Shown piece after piece: positions 55,894 to 64,000 of a stretch of 64,000 nucleotides of DNA. Position 1 is the first letter of the stretch; each line of letters begins with the position of its first letter. This stretch comes from Pseudomonas sp. IAC-BECa141 (GTDB lineage: Bacteria; Pseudomonadota; Gammaproteobacteria; Pseudomonadales; Pseudomonadaceae): positions 2,790,001 to 2,854,000 of the forward strand of contig NZ_CP065410.1 of assembly GCF_020544405.1 (NCBI RefSeq), written 5' to 3'. Below the pieces are notes generated by a model. It made no database searches. It worked only from the letters and a program-made list of their open reading frames with translations, and had not been told where the DNA came from. A program made the position numbers and the translations under genes.

Positions 55894-55938
55894 GATCGTT
55901 CCCACGCGGACGGTTCGACGCCTCGACGTGGGAACGAT
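55894..55938. repeat. Short derivative of the palindromic repeat (copy 7)
   Basis: This 45-bp hairpin keeps only one end unit: GATCGTTCCCACG faces CGTGGGAACGAT across a cggttcgacgcctcga middle. It looks like an internal deletion of the 120-bp element, and lies between the convergent glgB and autotransporter genes. Confidence 0.85.
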
Positions 55939-55950
55939 TAATAGAAGAGC

Positions 55951-57021
55951 TCACCAGCGCATCCGGACTCCCAGGCTGCCAATCAACCCGTTCAAGTCAT
56001 TGTCGTCGACATCGCTGCTGTAATCGGCGCTGACGTACAGGCTCACCGTCGGCGTCATTTTCGCCACCAGCCCCAGGCCGAGTTCCACGGTCGAGGATTT
56101 TCGGCTGCTGCTGATCTTGTCCACCTGATCCAGCGTCACCGTATTGCCGGTGTACACCGTGTGCCACAAGTTCGTGCGCACGTAGGGTTCGACCGGCAGA
56201 CCGTTCAGGTCGTAGCTACCTTTCAAACGCGCACCGACCCGGCCGCTCCACGACGAAATATCACTGGAAGATGCTTTGCCCGAACCGGCATAGGGCGTGT
56301 CCAGGGTGATGCGCTGGTTGATCAATTGCGCCTGCGGTTCAACCACCCAGTTTTCACTGAGGCCGATCGGGAATCCGCCTTCCACCGACAAGGTCATCGC
56401 GCTGCCTTCGGTGGCCAGGCGTGCGCCTTGCTCGTTTCGGCTGAACCCGCTGACCCGGCCGCCACTGGCTGACAGATCGACGTGCCAGCCCTGGGGACCG
56501 ATCAAACTGTAGTAAGCGCCCAGGCTCTGGCCTTGCAGGTTGAGGGTGTCGGTGGTCGGGTCGGCGAGGGCGCGGCTGGTGATCAGGCCGTTGCCATTGG
56601 CCTGGATCCGGTTGATCCCGCCGATCAGGCCGACCTGCTGGGTATGGCCGCTGCTGCTTTTCAGGGTCAGTACGGCCGGGCCTTTGAAGTCACCGGTGCC
56701 GGGCGTGGCGAAGCCCGGGCTGAGGACGTCGGTTTGTGCCTGGCGGGACGTCTGGCCGTAGAGTTGATCCCAGGCGGAGGGCGCAAGGTCTTCGGTGATC
56801 AGGTCGGCGCCGCGCAGATCCGGTTGCGGGCTCAGGCGTTGCGGGCCCGGGGTCACGATCGTGGCGGGGAGGGTCATGACGGAGATGTTCTGGCGATACC
56901 AGGGCGTGGCCTCGTCCGTCGCAGGTCCCGCCTGCGCCTCCATGGACGAGCACAGCAAGATAGAACTTGAAACAGTGCAGAACGTGACTTTGATCTCTTG
57001 TGAGGTGAGTGAGGTTTTCAT
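55951..57021 (-). CDS. Autotransporter-type outer-membrane barrel with minimal passenger
   Basis: The 356-residue product has a signal peptide ending near MEAQAGPA, about 75 residues of unremarkable linker, and an autotransporter beta-barrel (about 85-356) with SWSGRVGARLKGSYDLNGLP, VEPYVRTNLWHT and a final GVRMRW ending in tryptophan. No beta-helix passenger is present. The barrel is clearly homologous to the C-terminus of the next gene. It may be an outer-membrane protein in its own right or the remnant of an autotransporter that lost its passenger. Confidence 0.82.
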   Translation of the reverse strand: MKTSLTSQEIKVTFCTVSSSILLCSSMEAQAGPATDEATPWYRQNISVMTLPATIVTPGPQRLSPQPDLRGADLITEDLAPSAWDQLYGQTSRQAQTDVLSPGFATPGTGDFKGPAVLTLKSSSGHTQQVGLIGGINRIQANGNGLITSRALADPTTDTLNLQGQSLGAYYSLIGPQGWHVDLSASGGRVSGFSRNEQGARLATEGSAMTLSVEGGFPIGLSENWVVEPQAQLINQRITLDTPYAGSGKASSSDISSWSGRVGARLKGSYDLNGLPVEPYVRTNLWHTVYTGNTVTLDQVDKISSSRKSSTVELGLGLVAKMTPTVSLYVSADYSSDVDDNDLNGLIGSLGVRMRW

Positions 57022-57344
57022 GGAGTTCTACCTTGCTAGCGCATGTGGTATCTCGCCTTGGCGTCTCTCCTACCCCGAACGAGGGGCGACCGAATGGAGC
57101 GTGGCGAACCCGTGGCCGCCCGTTTTGACGAATGACCTGAGGTTCGCCCCGAGTAGTACTTCCGGGGGTAGTAAGGTACAGCTAAGAAGACCGGAGCCCA
57201 TGCGTCAAGAAAATGGACGATGAGCGGTATGGCTGAATCAGAGATTGCAAGCGTTTGTTTTTATGCACATATCTAAGTTGTTGTTTGCTGGGGAAAACAC
57301 GCTTCGAGCCGCGAAACAGAGCGCTTGCTTAGCCTGCTATCGAC
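57022..57344. other. 323-bp gap between the two autotransporter genes
   Basis: No gene was found. On the minus strand TTGACG (57203-57208) and TTAGCT (57180-57185) are 17 bases apart and could be a weak sigma-70 promoter for the short autotransporter. Two GC hairpins (CCCCG/CGGGG and CCCC/GGGG) lie closer to that gene. The part next to the upstream gene is AT-rich. Confidence 0.35.
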
Positions 57345-59933
57345 TTACCAACTGATGCGAATACCCATATTTGCCGCCAGGCCACGCAGGTCGTTACTGT
57401 CAATATTGCTGCTGTAGTCGGTGCTGGCGTAGATACTCACGGCGCGGTCGAGGGTCAGTACGACGCCGAGACCGACATCCGCCGTCGACGATTTCTGATC
57501 ACTGTCGATGGTCGTGGTGCCGTCGAACGTCACCGAATCGGTGCCGGAAAACGTGTGCCACAGATTGGCCCGAAGGTACGGCTCCAATGGTAGTCCGTTG
57601 AGCTGATAACGCCCTTTGAGCCGGGCACCGAGGCGACCGGTCCATGCACTGTCGGAATCGAACGATACCCGCGAGATGCCATCGTTTTGACTGTCGAGCG
57701 AGATCTTTTGGTGGATCACCTGCGCTTGCGGCTCGATCACCCAAGTGTCGTTCAGGGCGAACGGGTAACCGGTTTCTGCCGAGAGCGTCAGGGCGTGGCC
57801 GCGATTATCCAGTTTCACCCCACGGTCGGAGCGGCTGTCGCCGTCGAAACGCGTGCCCATCACGACCGTGTCGATGTACCCGCCGTGCGGATCGGTCAGC
57901 GTCCAGTACAGGCCATAGCTGTCGCCCTCCAGTTTGATCTTGCCCGCGCTGTTGTGTTCGAAGCCTTCGTTGAAGCCGTCCACATCGCCTCTGATCCGGC
58001 TATGGCCGACGAACAGGCCGAGGCGTTGGGTTCGCCCGCCCGAGGTCTGTGAGCTGTACAAATCGTTGCCGACCTGAAACCCATTGAGTGAACCGTCCAG
58101 TCGTGGCGTGACGGTGCCGGCCCAGGTCTGGTCGAGGTTCTTGCCGTAGACCCGGCCCCAACCGGCGCTGAAAGCTCCCGTTTCGCTTAACAGACGTTGC
58201 TCGCCCTGACGGTCGTGGAAAGTGCCAAGTGCGCTGAGGGTCAATTGGGCGGCCGCGGGTGGCAGGACCGACCAAGTGGGGACTTCCGGACGATAGATCG
58301 GAATCGGCGCCTTACCCGCCACGGCGACGGGAAGCACTGGCTGAACGGCCAATGACAGATCCGGTTGCCCGGATGCCGGAATGATCGCGGCCGCCACCGG
58401 CACAGGCACTACCGGCACCAGAATCGGCGGCAGTGTCGGGTCGGGATTGGGCACGCTTAGCACTTGAGGGGCGACCACAGCGGAGCGCAAATACCAGCTG
58501 TTTTCGGTGCCGGCGGTGACACCACCCTTGAACAGATAGTAGTCATAGGCCCCCGCCGAAATCGGGCCGTTGAGGACGAAGGCGGAATTGTTGCTCACGG
58601 CAGTGCCTTGGGCCTGCACCAGTTGAATGCCGTTTTCCAGCGTCAGTCCGCCCGGCCCGCCGAGGTTGCTCACCGTGATGGCGGTTGCGCCGCTCAAGCT
58701 GCCGTTGTTGACCACCAGTCTGTCACTGGGTGCGCCGTCGCCGTCGAGTACGCTTTGCAATAACAGTTGCCCGCTATTGCCGACGTAGTTGCCGTTGATC
58801 GTCAGCGTGTCATTGGTGCGGCTGTTGTTGTGGGTCAGGTCGATGATGCCGGCGTTGTTGAAAGTCACCGCTTGTCCGGCCACGGCGGGCGACACCGCGC
58901 CCTGGGTGGAAAACACGCTGCTGCCGGCGTCCACGTTCAGCGCACCGGTGCCGCTGACAGTGTCGCCGAGCAGCAAGGCGCCCGAGCCCAGGTCCAGCTG
59001 CGAGGCGTTGTTCAGGTTCACCGTTTCCCAATTGCTGAAACGCGCCGGCAGCGCAGTGCGAGTATTGTCGAACGTCAGCACATCGTTGCCTGCACCGCCA
59101 TCAAGGTTCGGCGTCAGTGCCAGCACGCTGTCATCAAGGTTGCGCAGCGTGGCGTTGTCATTGCCGCCACCCATAAGAATCGCCGATCGGACAATGCCGC
59201 CGCCGTCCCACAGCAAACGGTCTTCACCGGTACTGGCGCGAATTTCACCGACAATTTCTCCGCCAGTGATCGTGATGGCGTCATTGCCGCCACTGACACT
59301 CAGATTGCCGCCTATCAGCCCGCCGGAGATCCGAATCGTGTCATCGTCGAAACCTGTCACCAGATTATTGATGATCCGCCCACCGGATAATTCGAAGACG
59401 TTTTCATCGAGCTTCATGTCGACGCGTCCGATCGTGCCCCCGCTCATTTGCGCAAAGTCGCCGTCCTCAAAGGCCCCGGTGATAGTGCCACCGGTCATCT
59501 GGAAACTGTCGAAGCCATCGCCTTGTGCCAGCGAGCCGATAGTGCCCGCGTGCATGATGAACGTGTCGACAGCGTTGCGCTGATGAACCTCACCTGCGAT
59601 AACGCCGCCGTCGATCTGCAACACATTGGCGCCGTTGCCCATATCGAGATCGCCGGTGATTGTCCCGGACTGCATGAGCACGCGATCAGCCCCGGCGCCG
59701 AACGTGACGTTGCCGGGAATATTGCCGGTGCCATTGGCGGGAAAACTCAAGCTGTTGTTGCCCGACAGATCGGAAAGAGGCGCGCTGCCAGGACTGTCAC
59801 AGGTGTATTGATCGTCACCCGCTGTCGGGCTGAAGGCGCACTGGGCCAGCGCCGATTCCGGGGAGTCCAGTAGCAGCCAGATTGAAAAGGCCAGCAAATG
59901 ATGGCGGGCAAGGAAAGTGCCGCAGGCGTTCAT
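57345..59933 (-). CDS. Autotransporter with repeated beta-helix passenger
   Basis: The product is about 862 residues. A signal peptide ending near SALAQ is followed by a passenger (about 60-320) built from about 20-residue repeats of the form GGTITG-x-GD-x-F-x-M, and by a spacer rich in proline and valine near 490-550 (PNPDPTLPPILVPVVPVPV). The C-terminal barrel (about 590-862) contains WTGRLGARLKGRYQLNGLP and ends in ISW. It should place a beta-helical passenger on the cell surface, as adhesins do; no protease motif is visible. The start is uncertain: 59933 is used, with ATG 59948 and TTG 59978 as options. Confidence 0.85.
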   Translation of the reverse strand: MNACGTFLARHHLLAFSIWLLLDSPESALAQCAFSPTAGDDQYTCDSPGSAPLSDLSGNNSLSFPANGTGNIPGNVTFGAGADRVLMQSGTITGDLDMGNGANVLQIDGGVIAGEVHQRNAVDTFIMHAGTIGSLAQGDGFDSFQMTGGTITGAFEDGDFAQMSGGTIGRVDMKLDENVFELSGGRIINNLVTGFDDDTIRISGGLIGGNLSVSGGNDAITITGGEIVGEIRASTGEDRLLWDGGGIVRSAILMGGGNDNATLRNLDDSVLALTPNLDGGAGNDVLTFDNTRTALPARFSNWETVNLNNASQLDLGSGALLLGDTVSGTGALNVDAGSSVFSTQGAVSPAVAGQAVTFNNAGIIDLTHNNSRTNDTLTINGNYVGNSGQLLLQSVLDGDGAPSDRLVVNNGSLSGATAITVSNLGGPGGLTLENGIQLVQAQGTAVSNNSAFVLNGPISAGAYDYYLFKGGVTAGTENSWYLRSAVVAPQVLSVPNPDPTLPPILVPVVPVPVAAAIIPASGQPDLSLAVQPVLPVAVAGKAPIPIYRPEVPTWSVLPPAAAQLTLSALGTFHDRQGEQRLLSETGAFSAGWGRVYGKNLDQTWAGTVTPRLDGSLNGFQVGNDLYSSQTSGGRTQRLGLFVGHSRIRGDVDGFNEGFEHNSAGKIKLEGDSYGLYWTLTDPHGGYIDTVVMGTRFDGDSRSDRGVKLDNRGHALTLSAETGYPFALNDTWVIEPQAQVIHQKISLDSQNDGISRVSFDSDSAWTGRLGARLKGRYQLNGLPLEPYLRANLWHTFSGTDSVTFDGTTTIDSDQKSSTADVGLGVVLTLDRAVSIYASTDYSSNIDSNDLRGLAANMGIRISW

Positions 59934-60060
59934 AAGGTCACCACGCATTGGCGCCGGTGTTCGGCGCAACGGTTTCAACCTAACAAGGGCATGATGAGCT
60001 GCCTACTGTCAGAACTGACAGGGGAAGCGGGCGAATCGGCAGACAAATGGCGTCTACGCC

Positions 60061-60858
60061 CTAAATGTGCACTTCTACTGCCAGCGGTAAATGATCCGAC
60101 AGATGCGTCCACGGTTTGTTGCCAAGGATCTGCGGGTCGTGGCTGCTGGCATTGCGCAGGTAGACCCGGTCCAGTCGCAGCAACGGGAAACGCGCAGGGT
60201 AAGTCTTGGCCGGACGGCCGTGATGACGTTCGAAGGCTTCGTGCAGGTAGTCGCGGCGGGCGAGGGCGACGTTGCCCTGCAACTGCCAGTCGTTGAAGTC
60301 GCCGGCGATGATCACCGGGGCATAGTCAGGCAGGGATTCGAGCAACTGGCAGAGCAGCTGCAACTGCAATTGCCGATGGCTTTCGAGCAAGCTCAGGTGC
60401 ACGCAGATGGCATGCACTTCGGCATGCCCCGGCACATCCAGGACGCAATGCAGCAGCCCGCGCCGTTCCGGGCCGGTGATCGAGACGTCAAGGTTGCGGT
60501 ATTCGCGGATCGGGTATTTCGACAACAGAGCATTGCCGTGATGGCCATCGGGATACACCGCATTGCGGCCGTAGGCAAAGTCGCTCCACATGCTGTCGGC
60601 GAGAAATTCGTACTGCGAGGTCTGCGGCCACTCGTTGTAGCGGCTGGAATGCCGCTCGTGTTCACCCACCACTTCCTGCAGAAACACCAGATCGGCCGAG
60701 GTGCTGCGTACCGCTTCACGCAGTTCCGGAAGGATGAAACGTCGATTGAGCGCGGTGAAACCCTTGTGCGTATTGACCGTCAGCACCCGCAGGCGATGGA
60801 TGGCGGACGGGGTCGAGGTCTGTGCGTCGACGGCATGACGCTTCGGATCACTGGACAC
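60061..60858 (-). CDS. Endonuclease/exonuclease/phosphatase family protein
   Basis: The product is about 265 residues with all EEP landmarks: [27 protein letters not shown] (metal-binding Glu), [14 protein letters not shown] and the final [11 protein letters not shown]. This fold includes Mg-dependent nucleases, inositol-phosphate and sphingomyelin phosphodiesterases; the substrate is unknown. In other bacteria a similar gene lies beside clsB, but not here. The start is GTG: GAGGAG is 5 bases before GTG 60858, and GTG 60864 overlaps that site. It follows the PIG-L gene on the same strand by about 90 bases. Confidence 0.87.
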   Translation of the reverse strand: MSSDPKRHAVDAQTSTPSAIHRLRVLTVNTHKGFTALNRRFILPELREAVRSTSADLVFLQEVVGEHERHSSRYNEWPQTSQYEFLADSMWSDFAYGRNAVYPDGHHGNALLSKYPIREYRNLDVSITGPERRGLLHCVLDVPGHAEVHAICVHLSLLESHRQLQLQLLCQLLESLPDYAPVIIAGDFNDWQLQGNVALARRDYLHEAFERHHGRPAKTYPARFPLLRLDRVYLRNASSHDPQILGNKPWTHLSDHLPLAVEVHI

Positions 60859-60949
60859 GTTCACTCCTCTGAATCATGACTGCCTGTTCATGCGACTGAT
60901 CCGGACGCGGGCAGTTCACTTTGAGTGGCTGACCGCGCCCGACGGATCA

Positions 60950-61711
60950 TCAGTCGACGAAGACGATTTCGTAAGGCAGGCGCATGCGTTCCAGAATCGA
61001 CTTGGGCAGCAGCGGTGCGATACCGATCGCCGGTTCGCCAATGAGCTGGCTGGCGTAGGCATGGGTGGCGTGGCTCTTGCGCGCGACGGTCCAGGTATCG
61101 AGTCGCAGTTTGCGTGCGCGATGCCACGGTATCTGAGCCTGGTCCCGCTCCGGCCAGTGCCAGGCCCAGACCGGCACGTCGTGAAAAGTGGCGCCGACCT
61201 GTCTTGCGGCTTTGGCGCTGGCCCGGCCGACCGCTTCATGATCGGCGGTGCCGTCCTGGCACCAGGTGCTGAAGACCACGTCGCCGGGGCGCAGGTAGCG
61301 GGCGATGAACTCGGTCAGTTGGGTTTCCTGGTCGAGCAGGGCGTTGTCGGTGAAACCGCCGCGTACCCATTTCAGGCTGTGCATCGGCATGCCCAGACGG
61401 CGCAGGGCTTCGACGCTTTCCTGCGGGCGGAACACGCTCAGGCGTTTTTCCGACCACTGACGCGAGCCCGGATGACTGGCGCTGCCATCGGTGATCGACA
61501 GCAGTTGCAAGGGATGCCCGAGGCTGGAAAGCAGTTGCAGCAGGCCGCCGCAGGTCACCACTTCATCGCCGGGGTGCGGGGCGATGACCACGGCGCGAAC
61601 GCCGGGTGGCACCAAAGTGTGAGTATTGATGACGGGAATGTTGTCGAGCTGCGGGGCGCTGTTCCAGATCTGCGCCGGCAGGCCGCTCTCGCTGAGGGAT
61701 AACGATTTCAT
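60950..61711 (-). CDS. PIG-L (LmbE) family protein with altered active-site motif
   Basis: The 253-residue product has the PIG-L deacetylase fold: APHPGDE at residues 45-50, DGSASHPGS, and DHEAVGRAS holding the third zinc ligand. In active members the motif is HPDDE, where His and the second Asp bind zinc and the first Asp acts as catalytic base; here that first Asp is glycine (residue 48). Zinc binding should persist, but deacetylase activity may be low or lost. It is a clear paralogue of the intact PIG-L protein encoded at 63.1-63.9 kb, which lies in the coupled set upstream. Confidence 0.88.
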   Translation of the reverse strand: MKSLSLSESGLPAQIWNSAPQLDNIPVINTHTLVPPGVRAVVIAPHPGDEVVTCGGLLQLLSSLGHPLQLLSITDGSASHPGSRQWSEKRLSVFRPQESVEALRRLGMPMHSLKWVRGGFTDNALLDQETQLTEFIARYLRPGDVVFSTWCQDGTADHEAVGRASAKAARQVGATFHDVPVWAWHWPERDQAQIPWHRARKLRLDTWTVARKSHATHAYASQLIGEPAIGIAPLLPKSILERMRLPYEIVFVD

Positions 61712-61894
61712 CAGTGATACGTCCTTGTTGAGTCTCGCCCTCAGTCGTACAAGCGCTGGTCATTCCAGGCGTGTTCGACCCGTGAAGGCTGGTGGAAAGC
61801 CCTGCAGCGCTCCGAACCCTGGATTGCTGCGCAGCAGAGTATTGCTCAAGACGGGCGGTTCGTCGCGTCACAGATCAACCTGATCCGCTTTTTT

Positions 61895-62554
61895 TTATTC
61901 AGTCTGTGCCAACTGTCGCAGATAGTCGCCAAAACCGCCCCGTGCGCGACTGTCCAGACGGGCGCTGGTGATGACTTGCGGACGATGGCTCCAGGCGATG
62001 CTGGCTCCTGAACGCTCGAGTTGACGCACCAGCTGCACGTCCTCATCTCGGGGCAACGGCTCGAAGCCGCCGGCGCGGACATAGGCTTGCGCGCTGACAC
62101 CCAGATTGGCGCCATGGATGTGCCGGTGGCCATCGCAGGCCCGGTAATCACGGTGATAGCGAATCTGTGCCGCCTCATCGAACCCGTCTTGCCAGCGGTC
62201 AACGGTCACCGTGCCGCAGACCGCATCGGTGCCCAGCCCCAGCTGTGCCACCAACCAATCCTCGGCGACGCGGCTGTCGGCGTCCGAGCAGGAAATCCAG
62301 CGCGCACCGCGCTCAAGCAGGTGTTGTGCGCCAACGGCACGGGCCTGACCGACATTGCGCGCTTCGATGCTCAATGCTTGCACCGGATATTGGCTGACGA
62401 TGTGTGCCGAGCGATCGGTACAACTGTCGAGCACTACGAGGATTTCCACCGGTTCACCGGCCAGCAGGGAGTTTTCGGCGGCCCGCAAGGCCGCGCGCAG
62501 GCATTCATCGAGCCATTGCTCTTCGTTGTGCGCAGGAATCAGGATGCCGATCAT
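61895..62554 (-). CDS. Family 2 glycosyltransferase
   Basis: The 219-residue product starts MIGILIPAHNEEQWLDECL, a GT-A fold opening, with the donor-binding acidic motif CSDADSRV (about residue 90) and a later RDEDVQLVRQLE segment. No membrane helix is present, so it is a small cytosolic or peripheral transferase. ATG 62554 overlaps the methyltransferase stop in ATGA, so the long frame further upstream is discarded. It is the last gene of the coupled set acyl-CoA dehydrogenase, PIG-L, methyltransferase, GT2. Confidence 0.88.
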   Translation of the reverse strand: MIGILIPAHNEEQWLDECLRAALRAAENSLLAGEPVEILVVLDSCTDRSAHIVSQYPVQALSIEARNVGQARAVGAQHLLERGARWISCSDADSRVAEDWLVAQLGLGTDAVCGTVTVDRWQDGFDEAAQIRYHRDYRACDGHRHIHGANLGVSAQAYVRAGGFEPLPRDEDVQLVRQLERSGASIAWSHRPQVITSARLDSRARGGFGDYLRQLAQTE

Positions 62555-63150
62555 CGCAACCCCTCCAGCGCGGCCACCGAACGGGGTTCGCGGCTCCAGA
62601 CTTCCAGCAGAAAGTCCGCTTCCTGATGCAGAACCAGTCGCGGCAGGTGCAACTGTTCGTGAATCAGGTCGTGGACCTGTCGCGCATTGAGCGGGCAACC
62701 TTCGATGGGCGGGCGCCAGTGACAGGCCAGCAGTTGCCCGTCCGCCGTCAATGAATCGCTGATGCGCCGGATGACTTCCGTCAGATCCTGCCGGTCGAGG
62801 TAGTAGCCGATTTCGCTAAATACAATCAGGTCGAATTTTTCCTCAGGCCAGTCGCTCGGCAAGCGTCCGTGCCGTACCTCGGCGTGGTCAAACAGGCTCA
62901 GCCGAGTACGCGCCAGATCGGCAGCGGCGGCGCTGGTGTCGCAGCACAACAGCCGATCGCAGCGCCCGGCCAGCGCCGCACTCAGTTCACCATTGGCGCA
63001 CCCCGGTTCGAAGATGGCCCGATAGTGCGGACGGGGCAGGGCTGCCAGCGTCACGAGGCGTTTGCGTTGTTCGTACCAGCGCTGGCGAAATCCCCAGGGG
63101 TCGTTGTTGCCCGTGAACAGGCCTTCGAAGTAGCGGTCCTCGACACTCAT
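62551..63150 (-). CDS. SAM-dependent methyltransferase (NodS-like)
   Basis: The 199-residue class I methyltransferase has motif I as FEPGCANGELSAAL (about 46-60) and LLCCDTSAAAADLAR and FDLIVFSEIGYYL after it. The N-terminus MSVEDRYFEGLFTGNNDPWG is like NodS-type N-methyltransferases that act on deacetylated glycan amines; this fits the coupled PIG-L deacetylase before it (inference). Both ends overlap neighbours by 4 bases. Confidence 0.88.
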   Translation of the reverse strand: MSVEDRYFEGLFTGNNDPWGFRQRWYEQRKRLVTLAALPRPHYRAIFEPGCANGELSAALAGRCDRLLCCDTSAAAADLARTRLSLFDHAEVRHGRLPSDWPEEKFDLIVFSEIGYYLDRQDLTEVIRRISDSLTADGQLLACHWRPPIEGCPLNARQVHDLIHEQLHLPRLVLHQEADFLLEVWSREPRSVAALEGLR

Positions 63151-63905
63151 AGAAAGACCACCTCGAACGGTTGCAGCAATCGATCGATGACATAGGGCGC
63201 GAGCACCGGAGCGAGTCCGGCTTGCGGATCGCCTTCCAGCTGGCTGGCGAACGCATGCACCGCGTGGCGTTTGCGCGCGACCTGTGCGGGGCTGAGCAAA
63301 ATCTTGCGTGCCCGCTCCCACGGCACGACGGCGTCTTCGGGGGTTGCCCAGTGCCAGGTCCAGACCGGCAGTTCGTGGCAGATCGCGCCCACGCGCCGGG
63401 CCGCCTCGACACTGGCGCGGCCGACAGCTTCGTGGTCGCTGTGGCCGTCTTCGCGCCAGGTGGTGAAGATCACATCGTCGGGATGCAGGTAGCGGGTCAG
63501 GTATTCGCACAGCATCGACTCGCTCGCGGCGACCTGGGTGTCGGGGAAGCCGCCGCGCAGCCATTGCAACTGGTGCATGGGCAGGCCGAGGCGGCGCAGG
63601 GCTTCGGCGGACTCCTGCGGGCGCACCACGCTCAGGCGCTCCACCGGCCAGCGATCCGATCCCGGATGACTGGCGCTGCCATCGGTGACCGAGATCAATT
63701 GCAGGGTTCGGCCCGCCGCCGCGAGCCGTTGCAGCAGTCCGCCGCAACCGAGCACTTCATCATCCGGATGCGGCGCGATCACCACCGCCCGCGATCCCGG
63801 CGGTACCAGTTCGAGAATGTCGATGCTGTCCACCGCCGCCAGATGACGTGAGCCCTGCCATTCGTGCAGTGAGGTTCCCTCGCCGACGATCGGATTGCGC
63901 TTCAT
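63147..63905 (-). CDS. PIG-L (LmbE) family deacetylase
   Basis: The 252-residue product keeps the full zinc and catalytic motif APHPDDE (residues 45-50), plus DGSASHPGS and SDHEAVGRAS. PIG-L enzymes remove N-acetyl groups from sugar conjugates such as GlcNAc-inositol. The start at 63905 overlaps the upstream acyl-CoA dehydrogenase stop in ATGA, and its own stop overlaps the methyltransferase start. The operon order suggests deacetylation, then N-methylation, then glycosylation of an acylated or sugar substrate (inference). Confidence 0.9.
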   Translation of the reverse strand: MKRNPIVGEGTSLHEWQGSRHLAAVDSIDILELVPPGSRAVVIAPHPDDEVLGCGGLLQRLAAAGRTLQLISVTDGSASHPGSDRWPVERLSVVRPQESAEALRRLGLPMHQLQWLRGGFPDTQVAASESMLCEYLTRYLHPDDVIFTTWREDGHSDHEAVGRASVEAARRVGAICHELPVWTWHWATPEDAVVPWERARKILLSPAQVARKRHAVHAFASQLEGDPQAGLAPVLAPYVIDRLLQPFEVVFL

Positions 63906-64000
63906 AAGGCCCAACCCTCGCGCGGTTGCTGAGCGATCAGTTGGCCCAATGCCGCCAGATCACGTTCGGCGTGGCTCTGGCGCAGATACACCGGCAAGTC
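63902..64000 (-). CDS. Acyl-CoA dehydrogenase-like protein, C-terminal end only
   Basis: Only the last 32 codons and the stop are in the window. They read as an uninterrupted frame from the window edge with LPVYLRQSHAERDLAALGQ, the end of an acyl-CoA dehydrogenase-like protein that I recall upstream of PIG-L/methyltransferase/GT2 sets in pseudomonads. The stop overlaps the PIG-L start by 4 bases. The assignment rests on this short stretch and the context. Confidence 0.6.
   Translation of the reverse strand, partial: DLPVYLRQSHAERDLAALGQLIAQQPREGWAL

Noticed and set aside
5795-55938. Repeated GTTCCCACG/CGTGGGAAC elements as a CRISPR array
   Set aside because: Copies are thousands of bases apart, are palindromic at 110-127 bp and have no regular spacers or cas genes.
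60950-63905. The two PIG-L genes as an assembly duplication
   Set aside because: The proteins are similar but differ at many positions including the active site, so they are old paralogues.

Overview
The window is chromosomal DNA of a fluorescent-group Pseudomonas. The evidence is high GC with strong codon bias, REP/REPIN palindromes of the pseudomonad type, and Pseudomonas-typical blocks: a MuxABC-OpmB-like efflux operon, an orphan cbb3 ccoN next to a nitrite/sulfite reductase, a GlgE/TreS-maltokinase/GlgB operon, and DUF6124 and DUF3203 proteins. Family assignments come from reading the translations and from memory of the families; no search was run. I see no prophage, CRISPR array or rRNA.

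Layout. 0-9 kb: a short tandem repeat, tRNA-Ser(UGA), a YccA-type membrane protein, a YceK lipoprotein, a divergent Lrp regulator/DMT exporter pair, an aldehyde dehydrogenase-FUSC pair, and a three-gene set for envelope redox chemistry (lipoprotein cytochrome c5, Tat-type aldonolactone oxidase, Tat-type PLP racemase-fold enzyme). 9.2-19.5 kb: an unusual export locus. It holds a Phd-like/transposase-N fusion protein, a TpsB (FhaC/ShlB) transporter, an ExbB carrying DUF2341 and LamG-like domains, ExbD, a TonB, a porin, a coiled-coil periplasmic protein, a YbjN protein, a parvulin PPIase and a LysR regulator. From memory it matches the P. aeruginosa PdtA/PdtB (PA0690-PA0701) arrangement, but no TpsA exoprotein gene is present here.

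19.5-31.2 kb: a DUF6124 gene with a long dyad-rich leader, a GNAT, a ccoQ-like gene and orphan ccoN, nirA-DUF934, several envelope proteins of unknown function (a membrane protein, a DUF3313 lipoprotein, a DUF3829-like protein and a membrane J-domain protein), a YciI protein and thiol peroxidase. 31.3-40.3 kb: a four-gene tripartite efflux operon with two RND pumps. 40.6-47.9 kb: an MHYT-GGDEF-EAL protein, an SDR, a MocR regulator and CcoG (partners of the ccoN/nirA block in P. aeruginosa but about 18 kb away here), DUF3203, MgtC and a small proline-rich protein.

48-55.9 kb: the glgE-treS/mak-glgB operon, which should turn trehalose into maltose, maltose-1-phosphate and branched alpha-glucan. 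It is preceded by a good AlgU-type promoter match. 55.9-60 kb: two related outer-membrane autotransporter barrels, one with a beta-helix passenger and one almost without. 60-64 kb: an endonuclease/phosphatase-fold protein and a translationally coupled set (acyl-CoA dehydrogenase end, PIG-L deacetylase, methyltransferase, glycosyltransferase) plus a second PIG-L paralogue that lacks the predicted catalytic base.

A 110-127 bp palindromic element bounded by inverted GATCGTTCCCACG ends occurs six times, plus one short derivative. It lies mostly between convergent genes, once inside the glgE-treS operon.
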